Below are positions 40,001 to 45,839 of a stretch of 64,000 nt of DNA, one piece after another. Both the position numbers and the translations under genes were made by a program. The notes below the pieces were generated by a model that was not told the origin of the DNA, did not search any database, and was given only the letters and a program-made list of their open reading frames with translations. Source of the DNA: Amphiura filiformis (lineage: Eukaryota > Echinodermata > Ophiuroidea > Amphilepidida > Amphiuridae); NCBI RefSeq assembly GCF_039555335.1, contig NC_092628.1:77316713-77380712 (forward strand), in the 5' to 3' direction. Position 1 is the stretch's first letter; each line of letters starts with the position of its first letter.

Positions 40001-43000
40001 CTTTAGCTTTTCAAAGATAGTTCACTATTGAAGTATTTTCCAAAACTCTGTAACTCACATCATCGGGGCTATATACAAGATATAAGTAGTGTTGTAACAG
40101 GATTAATTACCATAGGTGAATACAATTTTTGAATGTATTGCCTTCCACTCATCGCCTGCCATGTCTCATGTGTGCAATCTGTTACTGTTGGTCTTTTTCT
40201 AACTGCACAAGAACCATGACATTAAGACAATGGAATGAATTACCCCCATCAATAGATAATAAAATTGTATAAAATAATGTGTTGTTCAAAATATGTGTGA
40301 ACATCATGAACATGGTGAAAGGAATGACAGCAAATGAATGCTTTGCTTCTTTTTTCTTTAGCAAGAACAAGTGGACTAAGCGTGGTATAGCAATAGTGCC
40401 CTTGCGATTCATCGTTGGACATTTCTCCGAATTTCTGCACCAGGTAAATGGTAAAATCTTTTGAGACGGGGATTAGTGCAATAAGTCGTAACTAACATTT
40501 TGGGCGTAATTTAATTATCGATGATTATAAAAACATTACCGCATTTAGGTTGCAATCAACCTTCATTCGACAAACAGCGGGATTAAAATGGTTGTATACG
40601 GAAATATTATACGACAATATACATTGTTTTTGCAGTACTTATGCGCTAAATAATGATGGATTACATCTGGCTCACTATAAACACGCTCAAAGGTTCACCC
40701 GTGAGGATAATGACATTACGCCAATTTCTTGTTTCTATAGGCAGGAGCAATGGTCAACCTCTACTTGGATGGGTCAGTACTCATCCATCATGGCGGGGTT
40801 GAAGTCGGACAAGGAATTCACACCAAGATGATCCAGATTGTGAACCGTGTGTTGGGAATACCCGTGGACAAGATTCACGTAGCAGAGAATAGCACTTACG
40901 TTATACCAAATGCTACCGATACTTCGGCGAGTTACAGTACTGATCTATGGGGCATGGCAGTGAAGGTTATTTTTTAGTCCATCAAGATGATTTCAATGTT
41001 AAATTCTTAAAGTATTTAACATTGAAAACATCTTGATGGACTATACACAAAACATAAGAATAGTACTTAGCAATTCCATGGATGTTATACTTAAAACCTA
41101 ACTAGCTAGCTTACCTAAAGTGCTTGAAAATTAATCATAAGTATGAAAAACTAAATTAAGAAAATATTTACCTACGGATATAAGAAGTTTTCTTTTATCT
41201 CGGAAAAAGAAAACCTACAAATTTTGCCCTAATTTGGTTCGCGCTTATCACTTTTCCATAGCCCACACAACCATCTCCAGTGCCGATATCAAGAAATTTA
41301 AAATTTATATTAGTGAATGAAACTGAAACAATCGATGTGGGTACAACTAAGGAGGTTAATAATCATGGGGGTAATATATTACGTAACGCGTTGTTCCCTT
41401 GATGCCGAATTGATTGGCCGACAGGCTATTTACAAAAGTGGTACCATTGTTTCAAACAAAAGAGATTCCGTTATTAAATTGAAGTATGATAAGTGACCAC
41501 AACAAAGTCATGTGAAAGCACATCACATGAGAAAGTGGTACCGTTGTTATTACATTCCAAGGGTGTTACCTCAATCAATTAAAAAGAGCGGCATTGTATT
41601 GCACACGTACACACATAATGTGATGAGTGCAGCCAACTTATAGTGCAGGGTAATACATTAAAAAAAAATGTCCACATATCGCTATGGTAATTTATAATCA
41701 CTACTTCTACGGCGAATAGGTGTCGATCGCACTACTTCATGAATATTGGACATTTTCCAATATGTCAGTGCTCAAATCGGATACTGATGAATCTCTTCGT
41801 GCATGTGATTGTTTCTTACTTTCAGAATGCGTGTGACACTCTGGTTGGTAGACTTGCACCATATAAAAGTGCCAACCCTGATGGAAACTTTGCTGACTGG
41901 GTAAATACATTTCTTATTTGGACATACATAAACAAACTCACGGACATTCATACTTCGCAACACTGCACACTGCAGGGAATTGCAGTGGAATTAGGTGAAA
42001 CTTAATATAATGTACCAGATGCCAGTTGTAATTCCATTTCTTACAAAAATGAGTTAGATCCAGCTTTTTATTGCCGGTAGACTGTTCTTCCTTGTGTGTG
42101 AAAAAAAGGCCTTAAGTAATCATGGTTTTCATTGAAGAAAGGCCCGACTCCAGCAGGTAGGCTTCAACTTGACAGTCACTGCAATTTTCTGCAGCATGCA
42201 GTGCATTGAAGTATGAATGTACCTTACAGGTTATTTACTATGACAAATGAAATGTTAATATGTTATAGGTCCCCGGCATCCATGTTCCATGAATCAAGGA
42301 AGCCATCTTACATTGAGGCCTGTGAGCTTACATTCATCAAGAAATAGCCAGGCTCAAACTCTTAGGAAAAAGTAATCTGATGCAGAAATTGCACTCATCA
42401 TAATAAAAGACGACATGCCTTGCATAAAAAAGTTGATGTTTGATATAATTTTGTGTAACTTCATTAACTTCATTTAAAACACTAATAAAACAGGATGCGT
42501 ACAGTTAATAATTAATTTATATATTTTATTACCTGCTCTATAGGTCAGTGCGGCTTACTTCGCTCGAGTCAATCTTTCAGTGGTTGGATATTATCAGTGA
42601 GAATTTATATTTATATATTTATATATGCTAAATATCTGAATATGGTAATAACCGTACTTGTGGAAGCTTGAGCAGTTGCAATTTCTTCTCTCCCGAATCT
42701 CTGCTACAGCATGAACTAGACCGTTGCTATTCATAATACATTTACAAGAAAATGGACAATATACTAAAGCATGCATGAGCCAAAATACTCTGTGCACTGA
42801 TCACTGTACCATAGACAACACGCAGCACATACTCGTAATTTGTGTAAATAATAAGGCCCTCTAGTTTGGATTGTTGCTCATCTATTTTGGCTTAGTTAGT
42901 TTTGGCTAAGCAATGGCATGTCATGCTGTCTTCATAGTTCCAACTGATTCAAAATTGGCTTTAATTTGTCTACGGTCGCATTTGACTTGTAGCAAATTAA

Positions 43001-45817
43001 GTTATTAAAGGGACACTCATATAGTTTATTTTGTGAGGCGGACAGCTGAATTTTTACCTTTTTTTTTATCAGAGCACCTGTCCACACATGGGACTGGAAT
43101 ACTAAAGCCGGCAATCCGTATCCGTACTCCACATATGGAGCAGCCTGTAGCGAGGTACAGATAGACTGTCTCACAGGCAGTCATGAGTTGCTACGTACAG
43201 ATATTGTAATGGATGTGGGGAAGAGTCTAAATCCTGCTTTGGATGTTGGACAGGTGAATAAGTGATTGCAATTTCATGATTTTTAATCGAAATTTCTATA
43301 ACCTCCACTATCTATTATTCAAAACCGCGCAATGTGATTTGTCTAAACCGGTCACGTGATGGTACATTATTCTGCGATTTGCGCATAAACGCAGTAAAGT
43401 GTGATACATTCTATGCATTTTTTCTACGATACATGCGCAATTTTGCACGATACGCTTTGTCACTTATACTGTGGATACGTATAATGTAAACAACATTTAA
43501 TATATTCATGATATTTGGGTGTAAAAAATAACATTCACAAAATAGTGTATATAGTTTTCTTATAATTGGGCCCTTCCAGCCCTTGATGGCTCAATCATAG
43601 CTGCTTGTTTGCGTCCTTGCCAAAATTATTGCTATGCAGTGTCGAGCTTTTACTACGCGCACGAAAGCCAGTTGTCTAGGAGCTGCTCGTTAACTCGTTT
43701 GTCTGTGACAAATTAGGACAGTATTAGCGATGCCAGGCTACACAATCGTCCTCGCTTTCAGTTTTCAGGCTACATAATCGTCCTCGCTTTCAGTTTTCCA
43801 CTTCGCTAATTCCGGCCAGATTCCCGCCATCAACGGTTGGAACTTGAAGGGGCTAATTATAAGAACTCTCTATAGGGTAAAGTGTTCATGTTTTGGGCGA
43901 GATTGCTCCTTTTCAATGGCGTAGCGAGGGTCATCATATGGTATGATGGGGAGGGGTACACAAGCCGTTTTTCGGCGATTTTCCTATGGGATTTCCTAAA
44001 TTTTACAATCGGTTGGACGCTATAATGCTACGCCACTGCTCCTTTTTAAAGTGTGATGTCCGTTTTAGCGGTGCACGATTTCTTTTTACAGCTAAGGGTA
44101 ACCAATTACACTAAATAGGGAGGGCGAGTTAGCGCAGCGGTAATTCCCTCGCTTTGCACCACTGAGGTCCCGGGTTCAAGCCCCGGCGCGGCCCAAGGAC
44201 TCATGTGCACTTGGTTTATCCCGATTCCATGCTCGCTCTCGCAGGTTTTCTCCGGGATCTCCGGTTTCCTCCTGTATCGCAAAAATCGGTGATTAGTTGT
44301 TTGGTTATCAAAAACTTCCTTCACCCAATGGAATTTGGGGAGCTGCACAGATAATTGGTGGATGTTACAATCTAAATGCGGATAGGTGTGCGCCGTTCGG
44401 CAGCAACCTAGTTGATGCGATCTGATTGTGATGATTCACCATTGCAGCGAAATTACAGCGCTTTGAGTCCTCTAAGATCTGGAGAAAGGCGCTTTATAAA
44501 TCCAAAATTTATTTATTTATTTATAAAATACTCTACAGTGATTGGTCAATAAGGGCAGGTGAACACCTAAAGTTGATAAAAAGGGCAAAAATATATGGTT
44601 AAGTTTAAACAAAGACCTTCAAACCGTAAAATTGCTATGTCATCCTAGTGATGTACTACAAGTTCAGTTTTGGTATGTGCACCCGAGAATTTGAAAGTGA
44701 ATCCATATTCACAGTTAACAGACATGTCGAACCACCAAACTTATGCAAAATACAAGATTCTTATTCAAATATTGGCGTACTTTAAGTATCTAGCGCGTAT
44801 TTCTGTAAGGTCAGCCCACCAGATGGCAATCGCTTGATGGCGCAAGCGTACTATGCGTGTCTTTTACCAGGGATATGAGACATTACCAATAATATTATCA
44901 TAATATTGTTTTACAGATTGAAGGTGCATTCATGATGGGATATGGTTATTTTATGCTGGAGGAGCTTCTGTGGGACAAAGATGGGTCACTAATCACCAAC
45001 GGACCATATAACTACAAGATTCCATGTGTGCGAGACATACCCGCTGAATTCAACATCACATTACTGCGAAACTGTCCCAATGTTAGAGCTGTTTATTCCT
45101 CAAAGGTAAGGGTGTAAGAAAGGGTGATGGAGTATCACGTATGGATGAATGCGTGTCCGATGTTGGAAAATTATCAGAACAAAAAATTATTTTTATGTTC
45201 TACCGTTCCAGCTATATGGTAGTAGTAATTTACCCACGCCCACCTCATTAATAGGCAAACCGGAAGTGACATCTGACCTCATTAATATTCATGAGCTCAT
45301 GAATATTCATAACGTCGAAAAAGACCCTGTTACTACTTATGGTACATTATTCATCCATACAGGATCGTTCTGAACCTTTAACACAACTTTCTTCCACAAC
45401 TTCTTTATACTGACCTCTTTTATACGGATCCCTCTGTTATCCGAATGTGTAATCTTTACGAACAATATTTTTTACTGCTTTGACACCATGCTCACTGAGA
45501 ATTAAAGAACGTACATAAACTCTTCATGTAACAGATTTTGTCTTCATTGGCATCATATGTACACATTACTCATTTGCACCTGTTTCAATGATGTCATCTG
45601 CTCAAACCTGGTCAATACATTCAGATTAAATCTTGTTTTCTAGGGCATAGGTGAACCTACTTTATGTCTTGCAAGCTCTGTACATTTTGCCATCCAAGAT
45701 GCCATTCAATCTGCTAGAGCTGATGGAGGGAAATCAGACGTGTTCACATTGGAAACCCCAGCAACTGCCGAGAGGATACGCAAGGCCTGCGGGGAACTCA
45801 ATTTTACAAAAGTGTAA
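9986..45817 (+). CDS. Xanthine dehydrogenase/aldehyde oxidase-like molybdo-flavoenzyme, copy B (30 exons, exon 1 missing)
   Basis: Joined exons give 1291 codons plus TAA with every phase compatible; bovine XDH has about 1332 residues. Domain order: two 2Fe-2S domains (residues about 1-170), FAD domain (about 195-510), Mo domain (about 540-1291). All eight Fe-S cysteines are present ([38 protein letters not shown]). Compared with my recollection of the bovine enzyme, Gln767, Arg912, Phe914 and Glu1261 are kept, while Glu802 is Ser, Arg880 is Lys, Phe1009 is His, Thr1010 is Phe and Phe911 is Ala. The FAD segment GGHLVT carries His where XDH has Asn, as in aldehyde oxidases. XDH-type purine hydroxylation is therefore doubtful; another N-heterocycle or aldehyde substrate is more likely. 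The product should be cytosolic and homodimeric by family. I left the gene symbol blank because XDH versus AOX assignment is unsettled. Confidence 0.9.
10044..10970. repeat. Intron 2, left part: dispersed repeat R1 copy 2 and CT-rich tract
   Basis: 10219-10712 is the second copy of R1 (see 4140-4720). 10790-10870 is a CCTT/CATT-rich simple-sequence tract. No exon is seen. Confidence 0.7.
10970..14519 (+). mobile_element. Decayed RTE-like non-LTR retrotransposon in intron 2 of copy B
   Basis: It lies in the sense orientation. An APE-type endonuclease (11445-12510) shows [30 protein letters not shown] and GSDHR. Reverse transcriptase follows (about 12880-14130) with [46 protein letters not shown] and the catalytic box [11 protein letters not shown], and then a C-terminal region with [11 protein letters not shown]. 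The 3' end is an AAGC-type tail (about 14500-14519). The 5' limit is approximate. RTE-like assignment rests on the C-terminal motif and tail and needs a phylogeny. Confidence 0.85.
11400..14501 (+). pseudogene. LINE ORF2 remnant (endonuclease-RT), broken by frameshifts and stops
   Basis: The reading frame is interrupted near 12510-12536, 12850-12880, 13385-13423 and by a TGA after LVAAI near 13521, with a further frame change between there and about 13590. The endonuclease catalytic motifs and FADD box are intact as words but never in one frame, so the copy cannot make a functional protein. The first Met with good context is at 11445. Confidence 0.85.
14519..14700. repeat. Dispersed repeat R2 with a perfect 30-bp palindrome
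   Basis: 14535-14564 is a perfect palindrome centred on CTGGTATACCAG with flanks AATTTCGTT/AACGAAATT. The surrounding sequence (ACAACACATTGTCTATGGAG, GGGAATAAGCTTTT, GGATATCTACTGAAAAATGT) recurs inverted at about 48840-49040, where the palindrome is degraded. Confidence 0.75.
15060..15380. repeat. GT-rich degenerate minisatellite in intron 2
   Basis: It is built of loosely repeated 18-30 base units such as GGGTGTCAGGGTGGATTA and GGTTTAAGGGGTGT. No coding signal is present. Confidence 0.65.
15557..15653 (+). CDS. Copy B exon 3 (first 2Fe-2S cluster)
   Basis: The start is chosen at the acceptor ttttaatag so that T+TA encodes Leu and the product reads [19 protein letters not shown], the plant-ferredoxin-type cluster segment. 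A second acceptor-like site (acttacag, exon from 15569) would create TGA at the junction. Donor is gttggt. Confidence 0.85.
16140..16248 (+). CDS. Copy B exon 4
   Basis: It encodes [20 protein letters not shown] and then [16 protein letters not shown], including the fourth cysteine of the first 2Fe-2S cluster and the TxEGIG motif of the family. Acceptor is ccaccag and donor gtatag. Confidence 0.93.
16900..17088 (+). CDS. Copy B exon 5 (second 2Fe-2S cluster)
   Basis: [19 protein letters not shown] and [13 protein letters not shown] carry the four cysteines of the alpha-helical 2Fe-2S domain. It has 63 codons, phase 0. Confidence 0.95.
17427..17486 (+). CDS. Copy B exon 6
   Basis: Twenty codons, [20 protein letters not shown], match the Cys/Gly-rich linker after the second Fe-S domain of XDH. 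Confidence 0.88.
17816..17893 (+). CDS. Copy B exon 7
   Basis: It encodes 26 residues with [17 protein letters not shown], the conserved PTQEPIFPPELL-like entry to the FAD domain. Confidence 0.92.
18880..19024 (+). CDS. Copy B exon 8 (FAD domain start)
   Basis: It encodes [15 protein letters not shown] and [11 protein letters not shown], the FAD-binding GNT motif. It ends after the first base of a Gly codon. Confidence 0.9.
19025..19538. other. Intron 8, unassigned
   Basis: It contains a 116-codon open frame (19131-19481) unlike any family I recognise, with no splice logic linking it to the flanking exons. I left it uncalled. Confidence 0.4.
19539..19694 (+). CDS. Copy B exon 9
   Basis: [18 protein letters not shown] matches the FAD-domain segment that reads ISFGAACPLS in XDH. 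The preceding stretch is divergent. Donor is gtaagt, leaving phase 1. Confidence 0.85.
20320..20396 (+). CDS. Copy B exon 10
   Basis: It encodes [13 protein letters not shown], equivalent to LRWFAGKQVKSVA before the FAD loop. Acceptor is tctgacag. Confidence 0.85.
20397..21615. repeat. Intron 10 with an imperfect two-unit duplication
   Basis: Two related units near 20520-20580 and 20635-20695 share GTAAGACCTGG(C/T)CAGCGA and GCCATTTTGTG-type words. The rest is unassigned. Confidence 0.45.
21616..21712 (+). CDS. Copy B exon 11 (FAD loop)
   Basis: [20 protein letters not shown] aligns with SVGGNIITASPISDLNPVFM of XDH. The Asn-to-His change (GGH) is the aldehyde-oxidase-like state, and the usual SPxSD is altered to MSHYD. 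Confidence 0.9.
21713..24351. repeat. Intron 11: 168-bp direct duplication, AAACGTTT-type MITE and dispersed repeat
   Basis: 22201-22340 and 22369-22508 are near-identical direct copies (CACCAAAGTACGA..., ...CACACAGCGACGTTAACTAG). 22968-23661 is a MITE-like element with ACCCAGCAAACACAAAACG ends. 23695-23815 matches 6310-6420. No exon is seen. Confidence 0.65.
22968..23661. mobile_element. MITE-like element with CCCAGCAAACAC inverted ends
   Basis: The left end ACCCAGCAAACACAAAACG and right end GTTTTTGTGTTTGCTGGGTA are inverses. The interior is made of AAAACGTTT, GTCGGGTTATATAA and similar words, with a nested end at 23391-23402. Related pieces lie at 2095-2406 and 58110-58259. Confidence 0.75.
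24352..24458 (+). CDS. Copy B exon 12
   Basis: It ends [18 protein letters not shown], matching LLSPEEILLSIEIPYS of the XDH FAD domain. Phase 1 in, 0 out. Confidence 0.88.
25117..25304 (+). CDS. Copy B exon 13
   Basis: It encodes [20 protein letters not shown] and then [20 protein letters not shown], equivalent to the FKQASRREDD...CYGGMANRTISA segment. The acidic pair of RREDD is lost, which could affect the NAD/FAD environment. Confidence 0.88.
25579..25744 (+). CDS. Copy B exon 14
   Basis: It ends [18 protein letters not shown], matching LSFFFKFYLTVLQKLG at the end of the XDH FAD domain. Confidence 0.9.
25900..26440. mobile_element. Nested GC-rich inverted-repeat element in intron 14
   Basis: GGCGCGTAGCAAGCGGGGG at the left and TGCTACGCCCCTGCAG at the right are inverse-related. 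A second pair (GCAGGGCCGGATTTTTATAC and GGTAGGCTAAATCCCGCCCT) lies inside. The GC content stands out from the AT-rich surroundings. Confidence 0.5.
26635..26718 (+). CDS. Copy B exon 15
   Basis: Twenty-eight codons ending [12 protein letters not shown] form the linker between the FAD and Mo domains. Acceptor is ttaacag, donor gtaaga, phase 0 both sides. Confidence 0.8.
27377..27494 (+). CDS. Copy B exon 16 (start of Mo domain; source of the tandem array)
   Basis: It encodes [20 protein letters not shown] and then [13 protein letters not shown], the [25 protein letters not shown] segment of XDH. Acceptor is ttgtcag; donor is CAAGgtaaga. From 27401 the exon is the first unit of the array at 27390-28960. 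Confidence 0.93.
27390..28960 (+). repeat. Tandem array of about 14 exon-16-derived units with splice donor words
   Basis: Units begin with versions of ATTGACTCAATTGGACGT at about 27401, 27512, 27625, 27731, 27841, 27976, 28098, 28209, 28310, 28428, 28544, 28653, 28754 and 28865. Spacing is about 100-135 bp and 111 for the first. Each holds decayed copies of TCTGGTGAAGCTGTATATGC, TGCCACCAGTACAAG and GTAAGATCATCCTGAC. Only the first unit is coding; later ones have frame changes and stops. Donor-like words survive as GTAAG in many units and GCAAG in two. Confidence 0.92.
29055..29106 (+). CDS. Copy B exon 17
   Basis: It encodes [17 protein letters not shown], matching ELSLRLVTSTRAHAKI. Acceptor is ggtacag, donor gtaagt. 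Its phase fits exon 16 directly, so the array is spliced out as intron 16. Confidence 0.87.
30029..30149 (+). CDS. Copy B exon 18
   Basis: It encodes [20 protein letters not shown], equivalent to KVPGFVCFISADDVPGSN. Acceptor is tttgtag, donor gtattc. Confidence 0.9.
31184..31303 (+). CDS. Copy B exon 19
   Basis: It encodes [18 protein letters not shown] and [13 protein letters not shown], the XDH segment IIGAVVADTPEH...ITYEELPAIITIED. The usual VG before the segment is replaced by SD. Confidence 0.93.
31643..31803. mobile_element. Foldback MITE in intron 19
   Basis: Arms of about 55 bp (AATATTAACTGTCTATGAGT..., GGTCGAAATATAATCAC) are followed by a centre GTTCCATTCCAC...GTGGAATGGAAC and the inverse arm ending GACAGTTAATATT. 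The whole unit could fold into one hairpin. Clade unknown. Confidence 0.7.
32173..32204. repeat. Near-perfect palindrome ACCCGTGTGATAT...
   Basis: ACCCGTGTGATAT and ATATCACACGGGT surround a CGTGTC-type centre, within a CpG-richer patch of intron 19. Confidence 0.6.
32892..33113 (+). CDS. Copy B exon 20 (Mo domain, Gln767 region)
   Basis: It has 74 codons. [20 protein letters not shown] and [12 protein letters not shown] match [32 protein letters not shown]. The Gln of AQEH is the counterpart of bovine Gln767, which hydrogen-bonds a Mo ligand. Confidence 0.95.
33289..33408. repeat. Perfect 60-bp direct duplication in intron 20
   Basis: The 60 bases from 33289 are repeated without a mismatch from 33349 (GCTAATCCATGAGAAATCCA to ...TGCACAAACCT). 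Zero divergence implies a recent event or an assembly duplication. Confidence 0.9.
33614..33744 (+). CDS. Copy B exon 21 (Mo pocket, Glu802 position)
   Basis: It encodes [19 protein letters not shown], aligning with KRMGGGFGGKETRSTVV of XDH. The TCT at 33698-33700 puts Ser at the bovine Glu802 position. Acceptor is tctttcag, donor gtaagc. Confidence 0.94.
34000..34039. repeat. (CAA)n microsatellite in intron 21
   Basis: About 13 CAA units in intron 21; nothing else is notable. Confidence 0.9.
34175..34352 (+). CDS. Copy B exon 22
   Basis: It encodes [20 protein letters not shown] and [20 protein letters not shown], matching [20 protein letters not shown]...ARYKVGFMKTGTVVALEV. No gap is needed against bovine XDH as I recall it. 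Confidence 0.94.
34690..35362. mobile_element. TTAAAGCC-type MITE with a nested GC-rich element, intron 22
   Basis: The outer element resembles 59299-59652 (TGTATGATCTTATAA, TTTTTACACATGTCC, TCCCATAGAACT, ATTATTTCAACA, GGCTTTAA). It contains the ACATATTATCATAATTT hairpin at 34815-34850. A GC-rich insert at about 34965-35298 (GCCAGCCCCCCGGGG, GCGGCC...GGTACGCCACTGC) interrupts it. Confidence 0.65.
35408..35599 (+). CDS. Copy B exon 23 (Mo pocket, Arg880 and Phe914 positions)
   Basis: It begins [17 protein letters not shown] and contains [18 protein letters not shown]. In a gapless alignment with bovine XDH, Lys (35417-35419) sits at Arg880. The ARAFG segment aligns with FRGFG, keeping Arg912 and Phe914 but changing Phe911 to Ala and Ala910 to Gln. 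Confidence 0.92.
36300..36660 (-). pseudogene. Ty3/gypsy-like integrase C-terminal remnant
   Basis: The minus-strand frames read [17 protein letters not shown], then [20 protein letters not shown] and ELSSL, the signature region downstream of the integrase core in Ty3/gypsy retrotransposons (family pattern KFLLAYRNTPH...SPAELLLGR). Frame breaks and loss of the LLGR part show it is dead. No LTRs were identified. Confidence 0.65.
37730..39090. repeat. Two blocks of TTATCCG/CCCGGT-type degenerate repeats, possibly one inverted element
   Basis: 37740-37990 and 38800-39090 are full of short words such as GTTATCCG, TACCCGGTG, GCTAGTTCCC and AAAAGTTATC. The 0.8 kb between is plain AT-rich DNA. Orientation of words suggests ends of a single element of about 1.35 kb, but I could not establish clean terminal repeats. 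Confidence 0.45.
39538..39689 (+). CDS. Copy B exon 24
   Basis: It encodes [17 protein letters not shown] and [20 protein letters not shown], matching VRRKNLYKEGDLTHFNQ...EGFTLPRCWEECLASSQYH. Acceptor is atccatag, donor gtattt. Confidence 0.93.
40362..40443 (+). CDS. Copy B exon 25 (Mo pocket, Phe1009/Thr1010 positions)
   Basis: It encodes [20 protein letters not shown] and EFLHQ, aligned without gaps to [23 protein letters not shown]. His (40420-40422) replaces Phe1009 and Phe replaces Thr1010, both substrate-contact residues in bovine XDH. Confidence 0.9.
40741..40965 (+). CDS. Copy B exon 26
   Basis: It has 75 codons. [20 protein letters not shown] and [20 protein letters not shown] match the highly conserved GGTEMGQGLHTKM region. 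[14 protein letters not shown] puts Ser-Ala at the Ala1078-Ala1079 pair. Confidence 0.95.
40975..41044. repeat. Hairpin 9 bases past the exon 26 splice donor
   Basis: TAGTCCATCAAGATG...CAATGTTAAAT pairs with ATTTAACATTG...CATCTTGATGGACTA across a short loop, with arms of about 30 bases. Confidence 0.8.
41826..41900 (+). CDS. Copy B exon 27
   Basis: Twenty-five codons, [20 protein letters not shown] and NFADW, match [24 protein letters not shown]. Phase 0 both sides. Confidence 0.93.
42544..42596 (+). CDS. Copy B exon 28
   Basis: It encodes [18 protein letters not shown], matching VTAAYMDTVSLSATGFYR. Acceptor is gctctatag, donor gtgaga. Confidence 0.9.
43073..43253 (+). CDS. Copy B exon 29
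   Basis: [20 protein letters not shown] and [20 protein letters not shown], then GQ, match [40 protein letters not shown]. Confidence 0.95.
43310..44916. repeat. Intron 29, paralogous to window bases 1-1025
   Basis: Long stretches are nearly identical to the copy A intron (GCAATGTGATTTGTCTAAAC, CAGTAAAGTGTGATACATTC, TGTCGAGCTTTTACTACGCG, AGGGCAGGTGAACA). Copy B alone carries a block at about 44044-44530 holding a SINE, while copy A reads straight from GCCACTGCTCCT into ACTCTACAGTGATTGG at about 646. Confidence 0.9.
44118..44525 (+). mobile_element. tRNA-derived SINE
   Basis: A pol III A-box-like TAGCGCAGCGG and a B box GGTTCAAGCCC form the tRNA-like head. The body ends GGCGCTTTATAAATCC followed by a (TTTA)n tail. 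It is absent from the corresponding site in copy A, so it inserted after the duplication, or the site was lost in copy A. Confidence 0.82.
44917..45105 (+). CDS. Copy B exon 30
   Basis: It is equivalent to 1026-1214, two residues different. It encodes [20 protein letters not shown], like IEGAFVQGLGLFTLEEL of XDH. Confidence 0.96.
45644..45817 (+). CDS. Copy B exon 31 with stop
   Basis: It begins GIGEPSLCLAS (catalytic Glu, bovine 1261) and ends at TAA 45815-45817. It is equivalent to 1571-1744. Confidence 0.96.
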   Translation, partial: GIGEPTLCLASSVHFAIQDAIQSARADGGKSDVFTLETPATAERIRKACGELNFTKV

Positions 45818-45839
45818 CTTCAAAATAATGATGTAACCT

